The translations under genes and the position numbers were made by a program. A stretch of 64,000 nucleotides of DNA from Brachybacterium sacelli (GTDB lineage: Bacteria > Actinomycetota > Actinomycetes > Actinomycetales > Dermabacteraceae). The stretch is taken from positions 1,550,001 through 1,614,000 of the forward strand of contig NZ_JAGIOD010000001.1 of assembly GCF_017876545.1 (NCBI RefSeq), written 5' to 3'. The first letter of the stretch is position 1, and every line of letters starts with the position of its first letter. Positions 27,375 through 36,487 of the stretch are shown here, in pieces. The notes beneath the pieces were generated by a model, which did not search any database, was not told the DNA's origin, and worked only from the letters and a program-made list of their open reading frames with translations.

Positions 27375-28391
27375 TCAGGGGGTGATCTGCTCGGGAGAAC
27401 CGGTCTCGAGCGAGCGATGGATCGCTTCGATCGCTCGCGTGATGAGCAGCCCCTGGTCCGCGCCGGGAAGGTCGAGGTCCGCGCCGGCGACGAGGTCGAG
27501 GAAGTCGCGCATCATGGCGGGCGGCGCACCCTGCGGGCGCCCGCGATGGTCATGGGGGAGTGCGCCCAGGGTGGACGTCCGCTCGGCGGTCGCGTGCCGC
27601 CCGCCGGTGTCGTCGATATCGAGGGTGAAGGAGTCGCCCTCGGTCTCGACCTCGAAGCGGAACTCGAAGACCGACGACTTCCCCAGCGGCTGCACCCAGC
27701 CGCTGTCGAGGTCAAGGAGCGATCCGTCGGACATCGCGAAGCTCGCCGAGATCCGGTCGTAGGTGTCGACGCCGAGAGAGGGGAGGAGCCGTTTGACCCC
27801 CCGGGCGAACACCTCGACGGGCTCGGCGCCGGAGAGCCAGGTGGCCATGTCCAGCGAATGCGGCATGAGGAACCAGGCGGGGCTGGAGAGCGCGGCCCAG
27901 CTGAGCATCTGCGTGGGGACGAACAGGGTGTCCTGGAGCAGCGCCCGCTGGGAGAGGAGGGCGTGGCCGCTCTCCTGGATCTGGTGTCGCGCGGCCTGGA
28001 ACAGCGGGTTCCAGCGGTTCTCGAAGCCGACGACGATGCGGCCGCCGCCCCGTTCCGCGGCCGCGATGATCCGCTGCGCCTCCTCGGAGGTGGTGGCCAG
28101 GGGCTTCTCCACCAGCAGGTCGAGGCCCGCCTCGAGGGCGGCCACCGCGGGCTGCTCGTGCGCGAAGTCGGGGGTGGCGACGACCACGGCGTCGAGCTCG
28201 GAGCCTCGCTCCAGCAGCTCGTCGATGGATGCCGCGGTGGCGACGTCCGGGTCGGTCGCGAGCTGCGCGGCGCGGGTGGGATTCGGTTCGCAGATCGCGA
28301 CCAGCTCGGCGCCGGGATGGTCTCGCGTGGTCTCGGCGAAAATCCGTCCGCGCAGGCCGCCGCCGATGATTGCGATGCGGGGAGTCCCCAT
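27375..28391 (-). CDS. Gfo/Idh/MocA-family oxidoreductase
   Basis: A 338-residue NAD(P)-dependent oxidoreductase. Rossmann motif IIGGGLRGR at residues 7-15, the EKP motif (VEKPLATT) near residue 92 with the catalytic-type Lys, and a C-terminal Gfo/Idh/MocA beta-sheet domain. I chose the ATG at 28391, preceded by AGAGG; the frame extends to 28475 but crosses the promoter. It heads the leftward operon oxidoreductase-SBP-permease-permease-ATPase and is divergent from the ROK regulator. It probably oxidises the imported sugar at C1 or C3; substrate unknown. Confidence 0.88.
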   Translation of the reverse strand: MGTPRIAIIGGGLRGRIFAETTRDHPGAELVAICEPNPTRAAQLATDPDVATAASIDELLERGSELDAVVVATPDFAHEQPAVAALEAGLDLLVEKPLATTSEEAQRIIAAAERGGGRIVVGFENRWNPLFQAARHQIQESGHALLSQRALLQDTLFVPTQMLSWAALSSPAWFLMPHSLDMATWLSGAEPVEVFARGVKRLLPSLGVDTYDRISASFAMSDGSLLDLDSGWVQPLGKSSVFEFRFEVETEGDSFTLDIDDTGGRHATAERTSTLGALPHDHRGRPQGAPPAMMRDFLDLVAGADLDLPGADQGLLITRAIEAIHRSLETGSPEQITP

Positions 28392-28422
28392 GTGCGGTAC
28401 CTCTGTGTACTCGGGTGATAGA

Positions 28423-28448
28423 ATATGTTGGAGGACACTACAAACTAT
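28423..28448. promoter_or_regulatory. Candidate ROK operator and overlapping divergent -10
   Basis: An imperfect inverted repeat, ATATGTTGGAG-GACA-CTACAAACTAT (8 of 11 pairs), lies between the oxidoreductase operon (start 28391) and the ROK regulator (start 28580). A TGATAGAAT extended -10-like element for the rightward gene overlaps its left edge (28419-28424). It resembles the GTT...AAC core of actinobacterial ROK sites known from other genera. Confidence 0.5.
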
Positions 28449-28579
28449 GCCGGGGAACGTCCAGAGTGTTCTCATGGCGAGACACGATCGTGACGGGAAG
28501 GGCGGACAGCGGTGGACTGCGTGCGCGAAGCTCGCAGGGGCAGAGGCACGATGACGATGACGGGGGAGGGGCGCCGACG

Positions 28580-29749
28580 ATGAGCGATGCGGTGCTGACC
28601 GCGGCGGATCTCGGGCCCGCGAACAGGGCCCGGCTGATCCGGCTCCTGCATCGCGAGGGGCCCCAGAGCAGATCCGATCTCGCCGGTGCCCTCGGCGTCA
28701 GCCGAGCCACGGTCTCCACGATCGTGCAACCGGTCCTCGATGCCGGGCTGCTCGTGGAGCTCGCCCCGGTGCAGCAGGGAGCCAGGCCGGGGGCGAGCCG
28801 CGCCGGGAAGCCGGCCCGGCCGCTCTGGTTCAGCGATGCCGCGCTGCTGGGATGCGCGTACATCTCCGGCGACGGCCTGCACCAGGCGATCCTCCGGATG
28901 GACGGGGAGATCGTGCAGGAACAGCGGGTCCCGCTCGATGAGGACGACCCCATCGGCGGCATCGTCGCCGCTAGCGAGGAGTTCTTCGCGGGGTCCACGG
29001 TGCTGGGGCTCGGGATCGCCGCGGCCGGCATGGTCGACACGGACCAGGGCGCGATCCTCGAGATCTACCGGGCCCCCGCCCTCACCGGGATGCCCGTGGC
29101 CGCGCTGCTGGGCGAGCGCCTCGGAGTCCCGGTCGTTCTCGACCACCACCCTCGCGTGCAGGCGATCGGCGATCTCTGGTTCGGTCACGGGCGGGAGCTG
29201 ACCACCTTCGCCTCGCTCCACACGGGCGAGGTGCTCGGCGTGGGCATGGTCCACCACGGCCGGGTCCTCCGGGGCGACCAGGGAGCCGGCGGCGAGGTCG
29301 GGCACATCGTCGTGGACCGCGACGGGGAGCGATGCGTGTGCGGCAGGATCGGCTGCTGGGAAACCGTCGCTACCCTGCCGTGGCTGCGCCGCGAAGCCGA
29401 GCGGGCGGGCCTCGACGGAGCTGAGGAGATGACCTGCTCCGCGCTCGTCGCGCTGGCCGCGGAGAGTTCACCGGCAGCGGACCTGCTGCAGCGGTACCTC
29501 GAGAACATCGCCCTGGGGATCGCCGATCTGGAGCAGATGCTCGGCTTGCAGCGCTACCTGATCCACGGCGACGTCGGGCACGGTGGGCGCCCGGTCGAGG
29601 AGGCGCTCGCCGAGGAGCTCGGCCGGATGCTTCCCCGCCGCCGGTCCCTGCCGCAGGTCATCGCCGTGCCCGACGACGACCGGGCGACGCTGTTGGGCGC
29701 CGCCGGGCTGCTGCTGTCCTCGCAGTTCTCCTTGGACGTGGATCGGTAG
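28580..29749 (+). CDS. ROK-family transcriptional regulator
   Basis: A 389-residue ROK repressor. The N-terminal winged HTH is at residues about 15-65 (SDLAGALGVSRATVSTIV), followed by a ROK sugar-binding domain with the zinc motif CVCGRIGCWE near residue 253 and a preceding GGEVGHI. The sugar-kinase catalytic DxGxT motif is replaced, as usual in regulators. The ATG at 28580 has GGGGGAGG upstream; the frame open from 28370 overlaps the divergent promoter. It probably represses the divergent oxidoreductase-ABC operon and itself. Confidence 0.9.
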   Translation: MSDAVLTAADLGPANRARLIRLLHREGPQSRSDLAGALGVSRATVSTIVQPVLDAGLLVELAPVQQGARPGASRAGKPARPLWFSDAALLGCAYISGDGLHQAILRMDGEIVQEQRVPLDEDDPIGGIVAASEEFFAGSTVLGLGIAAAGMVDTDQGAILEIYRAPALTGMPVAALLGERLGVPVVLDHHPRVQAIGDLWFGHGRELTTFASLHTGEVLGVGMVHHGRVLRGDQGAGGEVGHIVVDRDGERCVCGRIGCWETVATLPWLRREAERAGLDGAEEMTCSALVALAAESSPAADLLQRYLENIALGIADLEQMLGLQRYLIHGDVGHGGRPVEEALAEELGRMLPRRRSLPQVIAVPDDDRATLLGAAGLLLSSQFSLDVDR

Positions 29750-29809
29750 TCCGTCGCCGGTCTTCAGATCCTGATCGCCGGGCGGGCCGGCGCGGCTGCT
29801 GTGGGAACC

Positions 29810-30802
29810 TCATCCGTCCGCACGCTGGCCCACACCGAAAGACTCCGCAGGGTCAGCCACCGCCACGGCAAGCGTCGTGTCCGACTGTCCGTAGTACGCG
29901 AACCACTTCCCGCGGAACTTCACCAGTCCCTCCACGAAGGTGACGTTGGAGACGAGCCCGTGGGTGTCCTCGTAGGTCTGCGGCCGCAGCCAGGGTTCCT
30001 GCAGGCGCGCCAGCACGGTGGTCGGCTCGGCGGGGTCGATCGCGATCTGTCCGCAGCGATAGTCGACCCCCACGGTCCCGTCCTCGTGCACCAATCGGGT
30101 CGCTCCGTTGATCAGCATCATCAGCAGACCGTTGTCGGTGAGCACGGGAGAGGTCCCGATCTCGACGAGGGCCTCGTCGAAGGTGCCGGGCGTGGGCAGA
30201 TACATGGGCTCGTCGTCGCGGGTCCCCGGGGTCCAGTGGATCAGGTCGTCGCTGGTGGCCCAGTAGATACCACCTTCGCCGAAGTACATCCACCACGTCC
30301 CGTGGATCTGCTGGGGCACGATGACGCCGGCCTTGGACCAGTTGTGTCCACGGGGATCGATGGTCTTGAAGGTGTCGAAGTCCTCGAACAGCGGCCCGTG
30401 CTTGGTCCAATTCCGCAGGTCGGGCGAGGTCGCCAGGCACAGCTGCGCCATCTGTCGGTCCCAGCCCGTGTAGGTGAGGTAGTAGGTGCCCTCGATGAAA
30501 GCGATGCGCGGGTCTTCGCAGCCGAACCGCTCGTAGTCGTGCTCAGGGGAAAGGACGGGGGCGTCTTCGCGCTCGAAGGTGTAGCCATCCGCGCTGGTGG
30601 CGATACCGATGTGGGAGACGATGTCGTCCGCGTGCGCCCGGTACAGCAGCACCACCTGGTCGTCGACCACCAGAGCTGCCGGGTTGTAGAGGTTCGAGGA
30701 CTCCCAGCTGTCGCCCGTCGGACGCAGGATCGGGTTGTTCTCGTACGGGACGAACGGGCCCAGCGGGAACGTGGCGCCGCCGAACAGGGACACGGTGGAC
30801 AT
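29810..30802 (-). CDS. Glycoside phosphorylase, GH130 (beta-mannoside type)
   Basis: A 330-residue five-bladed beta-propeller enzyme. GH130 marks are NPILRP near residue 20, YNPAAL, the catalytic-type CEDPRI near residue 95 and YYGQSD at the end. GH130 enzymes phosphorolyse beta-mannosides (for example mannosyl-glucose or mannobiose) to mannose 1-phosphate. There is no signal peptide. The ATG at 30802 has AAGGAG upstream. It is the last gene of the leftward operon LacI-SBP-permease-permease-GH130, so it should split the imported disaccharide in the cytoplasm. A GH43-like hydrolase is less likely. Confidence 0.85.
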   Translation of the reverse strand: MSTVSLFGGATFPLGPFVPYENNPILRPTGDSWESSNLYNPAALVVDDQVVLLYRAHADDIVSHIGIATSADGYTFEREDAPVLSPEHDYERFGCEDPRIAFIEGTYYLTYTGWDRQMAQLCLATSPDLRNWTKHGPLFEDFDTFKTIDPRGHNWSKAGVIVPQQIHGTWWMYFGEGGIYWATSDDLIHWTPGTRDDEPMYLPTPGTFDEALVEIGTSPVLTDNGLLMMLINGATRLVHEDGTVGVDYRCGQIAIDPAEPTTVLARLQEPWLRPQTYEDTHGLVSNVTFVEGLVKFRGKWFAYYGQSDTTLAVAVADPAESFGVGQRADG

Positions 30803-30845
30803 GCTTCTCCTTGACGTTGATCGGATGCGGTGTGACGGCGCCGAG

Positions 30846-31679
30846 TCAGCCCTTGACCCCGGCACCGATGTCGGACGGGCGGAAGTGCTTCTGGAACAGG
30901 CAGAACAGGATCACCACGGGCAGGGCGAGAGCGCAGGCACCGGCGAGGATGACTCCGTTGGGATTGGCTTCCGCCCGTGCCGCGTTCGAGATGAAGTTCG
31001 CGAGCGCCACGGCCAACGGCTGGATCGACGCGTCCTTCGTGATGAGGAAGGGCCAGAGGAACTCGTTCCACGGGCCGATGAAGGTGATGAGTACGACCGT
31101 GGCGATCGCCGGCTTCACCATCGGGATCGCCACCGACCACAGCACGCGCAGTTCGCCCGCACCGTCGATGCGGGCCGCCTCGAAGATCGACTCGGGAAGG
31201 GCCCGGAAGAACTGTCGGAAGATGAACACCGCTGCGGTGTTGATGAGGAAGGGCAGGATCATGCCCGCGTAGGTGTCGCCGAGCTGGTAGTACGAGGCGA
31301 CCTGCACGTACAGGGGAATCATCAGGAGCTGGAAGGGAACCATCTGCACGCCCAGCATCACCACGAACAAGCTGGTGCGACCGCGCCACTGCAGTCGGGC
31401 CAGGGCATACCCGGCGAGCAGCCCGAAGGTCAGGGTGCCCGCGAGCACCCCGAGGGCGAACACGAGGGAGTTGGCGAGCGAGCGCACCAGCGAGATGCGC
31501 TCGTTGATGCTCGCGACGTTCTGCAGGGTCCACCCATCGGTGGGGAACAGGTCGCCCGGGGTGTTGGTGGGGTTCTCCTGGAAGGCTCCCACCACCATGA
31601 AGTAGAACGGGGCGAAGAAGGCGAGCGCCATGAGGGCCAGCACGAGGTAGAACACGACGTTCTTGAGCGTACGAGGCAT
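30846..31679 (-). CDS. Sugar ABC transporter permease (MalG type)
   Basis: A 277-residue permease with six transmembrane segments and EAA loop EAARIDGAG...AIPMV. It begins 1 base after the MalF-type stop and is followed after 43 bases by GH130. Part of the importer with 31681-32559 and 32556-33902. Confidence 0.9.
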   Translation of the reverse strand: MPRTLKNVVFYLVLALMALAFFAPFYFMVVGAFQENPTNTPGDLFPTDGWTLQNVASINERISLVRSLANSLVFALGVLAGTLTFGLLAGYALARLQWRGRTSLFVVMLGVQMVPFQLLMIPLYVQVASYYQLGDTYAGMILPFLINTAAVFIFRQFFRALPESIFEAARIDGAGELRVLWSVAIPMVKPAIATVVLITFIGPWNEFLWPFLITKDASIQPLAVALANFISNAARAEANPNGVILAGACALALPVVILFCLFQKHFRPSDIGAGVKG

Positions 31680-31680
31680 G

Positions 31681-32559
31681 TCAGGACTCCTTCGTGAGGC
31701 GAGTCGAGATCAGCGAGAGCAGGCCGACGCCGATCACGAGGAGCACCCCGATCGCCGAGGCGACGTCCGGATTCCCCTGCTGGATGCCCTTCTGGTAGAT
31801 CAGCAGCACCGGGGAGCTCGAGGCACCGTCGGGCCCGCCGCCGTTGGTGAGTAGGTACGGCTCGGTGAACAGGTTCGCGCCGACGATGATCGACAGGATC
31901 AGCACGATCAGGGTGGTCGATCGGACGCCGGGGACGGTGATGTGCCAGAAGCGCTGGAGTGCCCCGGCGCCATCGGTGGAGGCCGACTCGTACAGCTCCC
32001 GCGGCACGGCCTGGAGCGCTGCGAGGTACAGCAGGATGTAGAAGCCGAGCTGCTTCCAGGTTACGAACAGAGCTATCGACGGCATGGCCAATGCGTCATT
32101 GACCAGCCAGGAGGGTGACGGGGCGAGCGGTCCGAGGATCGAGTTCACGATCCCGTCCTCGGAGAACAGCAGCATCCACACCCCGATCAGGGACACGCTC
32201 GCCGTGACGTAGGGGACGTAGAACGCCACCCGGAAGGCGGCGGTCCAGCGGGTGATGGCGTTCAATGCGGAGGCGAGCACCATCGACAGCGAGACGGTGA
32301 GCGGCACGTTGATCGCGAGGAACACCACGATGTTCACGAACGATTGCTGGACCCGCGGATCCGTGAGCGCCGCGCGATAGTTCGCCAGGCCCACGAACTC
32401 GTGATCGAGACTCACTCCGGGGGCCGCGAAGACGTAGTCGTAGAAGGAGATCCACACGGCGTAGGCCAGCGGATAGGCCATCACCACCGCCAGGAACACG
32501 ATGTAGGGCGCGGCGATGGCCAGTCCGAACGGCTGGCGGCCGAACAGTCGGGTGATCAT
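31681..32559 (-). CDS. Sugar ABC transporter permease (MalF type)
   Basis: A 292-residue permease with six transmembrane segments and an EAA-like loop ESASTDGAG...TVPGV. Its ATG overlaps the binding-protein stop (ATGA). Confidence 0.9.
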   Translation of the reverse strand: MITRLFGRQPFGLAIAAPYIVFLAVVMAYPLAYAVWISFYDYVFAAPGVSLDHEFVGLANYRAALTDPRVQQSFVNIVVFLAINVPLTVSLSMVLASALNAITRWTAAFRVAFYVPYVTASVSLIGVWMLLFSEDGIVNSILGPLAPSPSWLVNDALAMPSIALFVTWKQLGFYILLYLAALQAVPRELYESASTDGAGALQRFWHITVPGVRSTTLIVLILSIIVGANLFTEPYLLTNGGGPDGASSSPVLLIYQKGIQQGNPDVASAIGVLLVIGVGLLSLISTRLTKES

Positions 32560-33902
32560 GATCGAGCTCCCAGCAGGGTGTCGATGTCGCGGGCGACGGA
32601 GGGGAACTCTTCGGAGACTCCGCGTTTGCCGAGGATCACTGACGCCACGTACGCGTCGCGGAACCGTTGCCAGATCTCGATCGCTCCGGAGATGTTGGGG
32701 ACGTCCGCCACGCGGTCCGACTGCTCGGCAAAGGCGCGGTAGACGGGGTTCTCCTCGAAGAACTGCGGGTGCACCTCGAGCAGGTGGGTGCGCATCGGCA
32801 ACTGCCCGGTGAGGTCGAGCAGCGTGCGGTCCTGGTCGACGTCGGTCGCGAAGCGGAGCACGTCCCAGGCGGTGCGCTGATTCCGGCTGGAGGTGAAGAT
32901 CGAGGCGTTCTTGGCGTCGGCGAAGGTGGTGATCTGCTCCGGCGGGACCCCCTCCTGGGTGGGGACGGGCATGATCCCGTAGTCGATGGTGCCGTCGTAG
33001 GAGGCGATCGCCCAGGGCCCGGCGATCTGCATCGCGGTGGTGCCCACGGCCATGGCATTGTCCGTGGAGGTCTCCTGCGGGGCGAGCCCGCGCTCGTAGA
33101 TCTGGGCCCAGAACTCCCCGACGGCCATGCCCTCGGGACCGGCGAAGGTCGCCGAGCCGTCCTCGATGAGACGAGTCCCGTGGGTCTGGGCGAGCAGCAG
33201 TGGGTAGTAGTCGAACCAGGACTGGAAGTACTCGGCCGTCGGGGCGGGCCAGATCGCGGAGCGGGAGGCACCCGCATCGACGATCCTCTGTGCTCCGTCG
33301 AGGAACGTCTCGTAGGAGGTCATTCCAGGGTCATCGGGATCGAGACCGGCAGCCTTGAAGAGCTTGCGGTTGTACATGATCATCACGGGGTTGGATTTCC
33401 ACGGCATCTGGTAGTAGCGGCCGTCCTCATGGACGTACCCACGGGCCACCTCGCCCACGCGGTCCTCGATGTACTCGCTCCCGCCGTCGAACGAGGAGAG
33501 GTCTACGAGGCCACCCTGGCGGACCCAGTCGGAGGTCGCGGCAGGGGAGACGGCGAACAGCAGATCGGGCGTCGTGCCGGCGACGATGGCGGCGGTGATC
33601 GCCTCCTCGGTGCTGGCTCCGGCAGGCACTTCCTGGAGCGTGACCTTCTCGTCGGGGTGATCCACGTTCCAGGCATCGGTGACGGTCTTCCCCCAGGCGA
33701 GCTCCTGCTCGTTGTTGGAGGTCCATACGGTGATGGGGCCGCGCGACTGGCGTGCAGCCGCCTGATCCGCGACGACCGGGCGGGAGCAGGCGGAGGTGAG
33801 GCTCGCCGCTGCCAGTCCTGCGGCGGCCAACGCCCCGCGGGCGACGGCCCGCCGAGTCGGCCCGGCGGGTGGTGCTTCGGGTGGTGCATGGAGGGACGTC
33901 AT
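32556..33902 (-). CDS. Carbohydrate ABC importer, solute-binding lipoprotein
   Basis: A 448-residue family 1 solute-binding protein. Leader with twin Arg (PTRRAVARG) and lipobox LTSAC, Cys39 lipidated. The ATG at 33902 has GAGGAG 6 bases upstream; the frame extends to 34007 without a signal. It lies 43 bases after the LacI gene and before two permeases and the GH130 phosphorylase, so a beta-mannoside or mannose-containing oligosaccharide is the likely ligand. Confidence 0.9.
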   Translation of the reverse strand: MTSLHAPPEAPPAGPTRRAVARGALAAAGLAAASLTSACSRPVVADQAAARQSRGPITVWTSNNEQELAWGKTVTDAWNVDHPDEKVTLQEVPAGASTEEAITAAIVAGTTPDLLFAVSPAATSDWVRQGGLVDLSSFDGGSEYIEDRVGEVARGYVHEDGRYYQMPWKSNPVMIMYNRKLFKAAGLDPDDPGMTSYETFLDGAQRIVDAGASRSAIWPAPTAEYFQSWFDYYPLLLAQTHGTRLIEDGSATFAGPEGMAVGEFWAQIYERGLAPQETSTDNAMAVGTTAMQIAGPWAIASYDGTIDYGIMPVPTQEGVPPEQITTFADAKNASIFTSSRNQRTAWDVLRFATDVDQDRTLLDLTGQLPMRTHLLEVHPQFFEENPVYRAFAEQSDRVADVPNISGAIEIWQRFRDAYVASVILGKRGVSEEFPSVARDIDTLLGARS

Positions 33903-33945
33903 CGTTCTCCTCGGGTGGACGGGTCCGGCGGGTGTGGGGGCAGGT

Positions 33946-34995
33946 TCAGACCGGTGGGGGTGGCGGGCCGATGCTGCCGCGGAGGACGACAGTCGGTCCC
34001 TCGACACGGACCACGGGGCCCGACGCCCCGCCCAGCGCCTCGAGCAGGGTGCGGACCACGGTGGCGCCGACTTCGTCGGGCCGGGTGGAGACGCTGGTCA
34101 GGCCGGGGGAGAGGTGACCAGAGAGATCGGAGTCGTCGAATCCCGTGAGCGAGAGGTCCTCGGGGATGCGCAGACCGCGGCTGCGGGCCAAGGACAACCC
34201 GGCGACGGCCATGACGTCATTCGCGTAGACGATCGCGGTGGGGCGTGGCACCTGGTCCAGGAGCTCGGCGGTGCGGGCCTGGCCGGAGGCGGCCGTGAAG
34301 TCACCTTCGATGACGAGCGACGGATCCAGTTCGTGTTCGGTCATCGCCGCCGTGAAAGCGGCGCGTCTCTCTGTCGCATGGACGTAGTGCGGCGGGCCGG
34401 AGACGTGGGCGATCCGGTGGTGCCCGGCCTCGACGAGCAGGCCCACGAGCTCGTGGATCGCCGTGGCGTTCTCGGCGATCACAGCCGGAAGGGTCATGCC
34501 GTCGTCCTCGAGGAGAGGCTCCGGCCGGGTCGGGGCCAGCATCACGGCGGGGAGCCCCAGCGCGCGCATGAGAGCGGGCCGGCGGTCGCCGTGCTTGATG
34601 TCCAGCAGGATCACGCCGTCGACGCGTCCGGCGGCATACCGCGTGTATGCAGCGGTCTCGTCCTCTTCTGTGGTGACGACGCTGAGCAGCAGGCCCATCC
34701 CGGCCTCCGCGAGCACTGCTTCGCACCCGGCGATGAAGCGGGGGAAGAAGGGGTCGGCGGAGATGATCTCCGGGCGACGCGCGATGACGAGCCCGATGGT
34801 GGCGGTGCGCGAGCTGGCCAGGGCACGGGCACTCTCACTCGCCGTCCACCCGAGACTCTCCGCCGACTCGAAGATCCGCTGACGGGTGCCCTCGGAGACG
34901 GGGCGCTTGCCCGAGTACGCGAAGGAGACCGTCGCCTTGGAGACACCGGCACGGCGCGCGACGTCACCGATCGTCGCTCTGTGCGATGACGTCAT
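33946..34995 (-). CDS. LacI-family transcriptional regulator
   Basis: A 349-residue LacI/GalR regulator. N-terminal HTH IGDVARRAGVSKATVS at residues 9-24, hinge with SESARALASSRT, and a sugar-binding domain. The ATG at 34995 follows GGAGGTG; an in-frame ATG at 35031 has no such site. It is the first gene of the leftward GH130 operon and a perfect operator-like palindrome lies 53 bases upstream, so it probably autoregulates and controls the whole operon. Confidence 0.92.
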   Translation of the reverse strand: MTSSHRATIGDVARRAGVSKATVSFAYSGKRPVSEGTRQRIFESAESLGWTASESARALASSRTATIGLVIARRPEIISADPFFPRFIAGCEAVLAEAGMGLLLSVVTTEEDETAAYTRYAAGRVDGVILLDIKHGDRRPALMRALGLPAVMLAPTRPEPLLEDDGMTLPAVIAENATAIHELVGLLVEAGHHRIAHVSGPPHYVHATERRAAFTAAMTEHELDPSLVIEGDFTAASGQARTAELLDQVPRPTAIVYANDVMAVAGLSLARSRGLRIPEDLSLTGFDDSDLSGHLSPGLTSVSTRPDEVGATVVRTLLEALGGASGPVVRVEGPTVVLRGSIGPPPPPV

Positions 34996-35047
34996 CGCCC
35001 ACCTCCTCGTGCCGTGCTGGGAAGTTCGCAACTGGGACCCGCCGATG

Positions 35048-35059
35048 CAAACCGGTTTG
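35048..35059. promoter_or_regulatory. Candidate LacI operator
   Basis: CAAACCGGTTTG, a perfect 12-base palindrome with central CG and the flanks TG/AG, is of LacI/GalR operator form. It lies 53 bases before the LacI gene that heads the GH130 operon. Confidence 0.6.
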
Positions 35060-35119
35060 AGTGGCGTCCATGCAAGCGGTCGGAGAACGCTCTGTCAAGA
35101 CCCCGAGGCCGGATGATCG

Positions 35120-35464
35120 CGCGAAGTCCGATGCGCGGAGCGCGGCGTCGACGCGGTGCCGGTGATGTCCGGGATCGCCCCCATCACCGCTCTCGCGTTC
35201 CTGACCGCCGGCTTCGTGTACGGGAAGCTCTCGGGATCGGTCGGGTCCATCCGGCGCGAGACGGGCACCCTCATGGCTCACGGAGTCAAGGAGCTCGGCC
35301 CCGTCATCGCCCTGTTCTTCTTCATCTCCCAGTTAGTCGCCTACTTCCAGCGGACGAACATCGCCGGGATGCTCGCGGTGTGGGGCGCGAGCATGCTCCA
35401 GGCGATCAACCTGCCGATCCCGCTGCTCCTGGCACTGCTCATCGTCGTGGTCGCCATCATGTGT
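35120..35464 (+). pseudogene. AbgT-family transporter remnant
   Basis: A fragment of about 110 residues (from about VPVMSGIAPI to LLIVVVAIM) resembles an internal part of AbgT-family aminobenzoyl-glutamate transporters, including GFVYGKLSGSV, LFFFISQLVAYF and INLPIPLLL. Both ends are missing: upstream there is no start region, and after about 35464 the sequence changes to unrelated coding-like residues (ETARLDSANSFQTFWTQLR) up to the end of the DeoR gene. A full protein has about 500 residues. This is a decayed gene between two transport units. Confidence 0.6.
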
Positions 35465-35523
35465 GCTCGAGGAGACCGCCCGGTTGGACAGCGCGAACTC
35501 CTTCCAGACCTTCTGGACGCAGC

Positions 35524-36315
35524 TCAGGAATCGCCAGAGGGGACCAGGATCTGTACCCCCGCATCGGCGAGCGCGTCGGCCAATTGCGCTGGTGGTGGCG
35601 CATCTGTGATGAGGTAATCGGCTGCGGCGAGAGGCGCGACCTCGGCGAAGAGCCGCTTCTCGAACTTCGAGGAATCGACCATCAGGGCGGTGATGTCAGC
35701 GCGCTCCATCATCGAGCCCATCATCTGTGCCTCGCCCGGGTCGCCGGTCGAGAATCCCCTGTCTGCGGAGATAGCACCGACACTGATGAGGGCGATGTCT
35801 GCAGCGATGGAGATGTGCCCTCCGTTGGGGGAGAGGCCCAGGGACAGTGCGCCCACGGTGGCCTGAGATCCGATGCGTACCCGACCGCCGAGGAGGTAAA
35901 GCTCGCGGAGGCAGGCTGGATCGATCACGCTCGGGATCAGAACATTGTTCGTCGCGACTGTCAGGTCGCGCAGATCTGCGAGGCGCCGGGCGACGGCGAG
36001 CCCTGTCGATCCCGCGTTGACGATGATCGATGAGCTGTCGGAAACCAGTCCCACGGCTAGGTCGGCGATGGTCTCCTTCGCTTCGTTCTGCACTTCCTGC
36101 CTCACGTTCACCGTCAGCTCGGGCCACGCAGTGGTCGCTTTGCTCATGGCACCCCCGCGCGTGCGGACCACCTTGCCTTCGGTGCTCAGAGCATCGAGGT
36201 CGCGCCGGATGGTGTCGGCTGATACGTCGAACCGCTTGGCGAGCTCGGTCACCGTGACGTGCCCCGAGGTCGAAACGATCGCCTCGAGCTCGGATTTCCT
36301 GCCTGCTGGCAACAT
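35524..36315 (-). CDS. DeoR-family transcriptional regulator
   Basis: A 263-residue DeoR/GlpR regulator. N-terminal winged HTH (residues about 5-57: VTVTELAKRFDVSADTIRRDL) and C-terminal sugar-phosphate-binding domain with NAGSTG and STGDPGEAQMM. It is divergent from the ABC importer-aldolase-kinase operon, with three phased direct repeats between, so it probably represses that operon until a sugar phosphate accumulates. Confidence 0.92.
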   Translation of the reverse strand: MLPAGRKSELEAIVSTSGHVTVTELAKRFDVSADTIRRDLDALSTEGKVVRTRGGAMSKATTAWPELTVNVRQEVQNEAKETIADLAVGLVSDSSSIIVNAGSTGLAVARRLADLRDLTVATNNVLIPSVIDPACLRELYLLGGRVRIGSQATVGALSLGLSPNGGHISIAADIALISVGAISADRGFSTGDPGEAQMMGSMMERADITALMVDSSKFEKRLFAEVAPLAAADYLITDAPPPAQLADALADAGVQILVPSGDS

Positions 36316-36435
36316 CCTGTTCTCCCTCCGACCTCAGCGGCCCGGTCTTGAGTCGTGCTCGGCCCGGGTGGAGGGCCGCGCGTGATTGTGCGTTCGCTGC
36401 GGATCGCGGGAGCGCTATCTCGCGAACCACCGAAT

Positions 36436-36487
36436 GCGCACTTTGACGCAGAATAGCGCACTTGATGCTGGTAGTGGCGCGACTTTG
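36436..36487. promoter_or_regulatory. Three phased direct repeats, candidate DeoR operators
   Basis: GCGCACTTTG (36436), GCGCACTTGA (36456) and GCGCGACTTTG (36477) recur with starts 20 and 21 bases apart, that is about two helical turns. They lie in the 330-base gap between deoR (start 36315) and the binding-protein gene (start 36646). Tandem sites on one face of the helix are typical for DeoR proteins. Nothing else is seen in the gap. Confidence 0.55.

Noticed and set aside
25917..28418. Open frame of 833 codons on the plus strand
   Set aside because: It is the opposite-strand shadow of the ABC permease, binding protein and oxidoreductase genes; its product is low-complexity Gly/Arg/Glu-rich and matches no family.
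32667..34148. 493-codon frame on the plus strand
   Set aside because: Antisense to the binding protein and LacI genes, with no family features.
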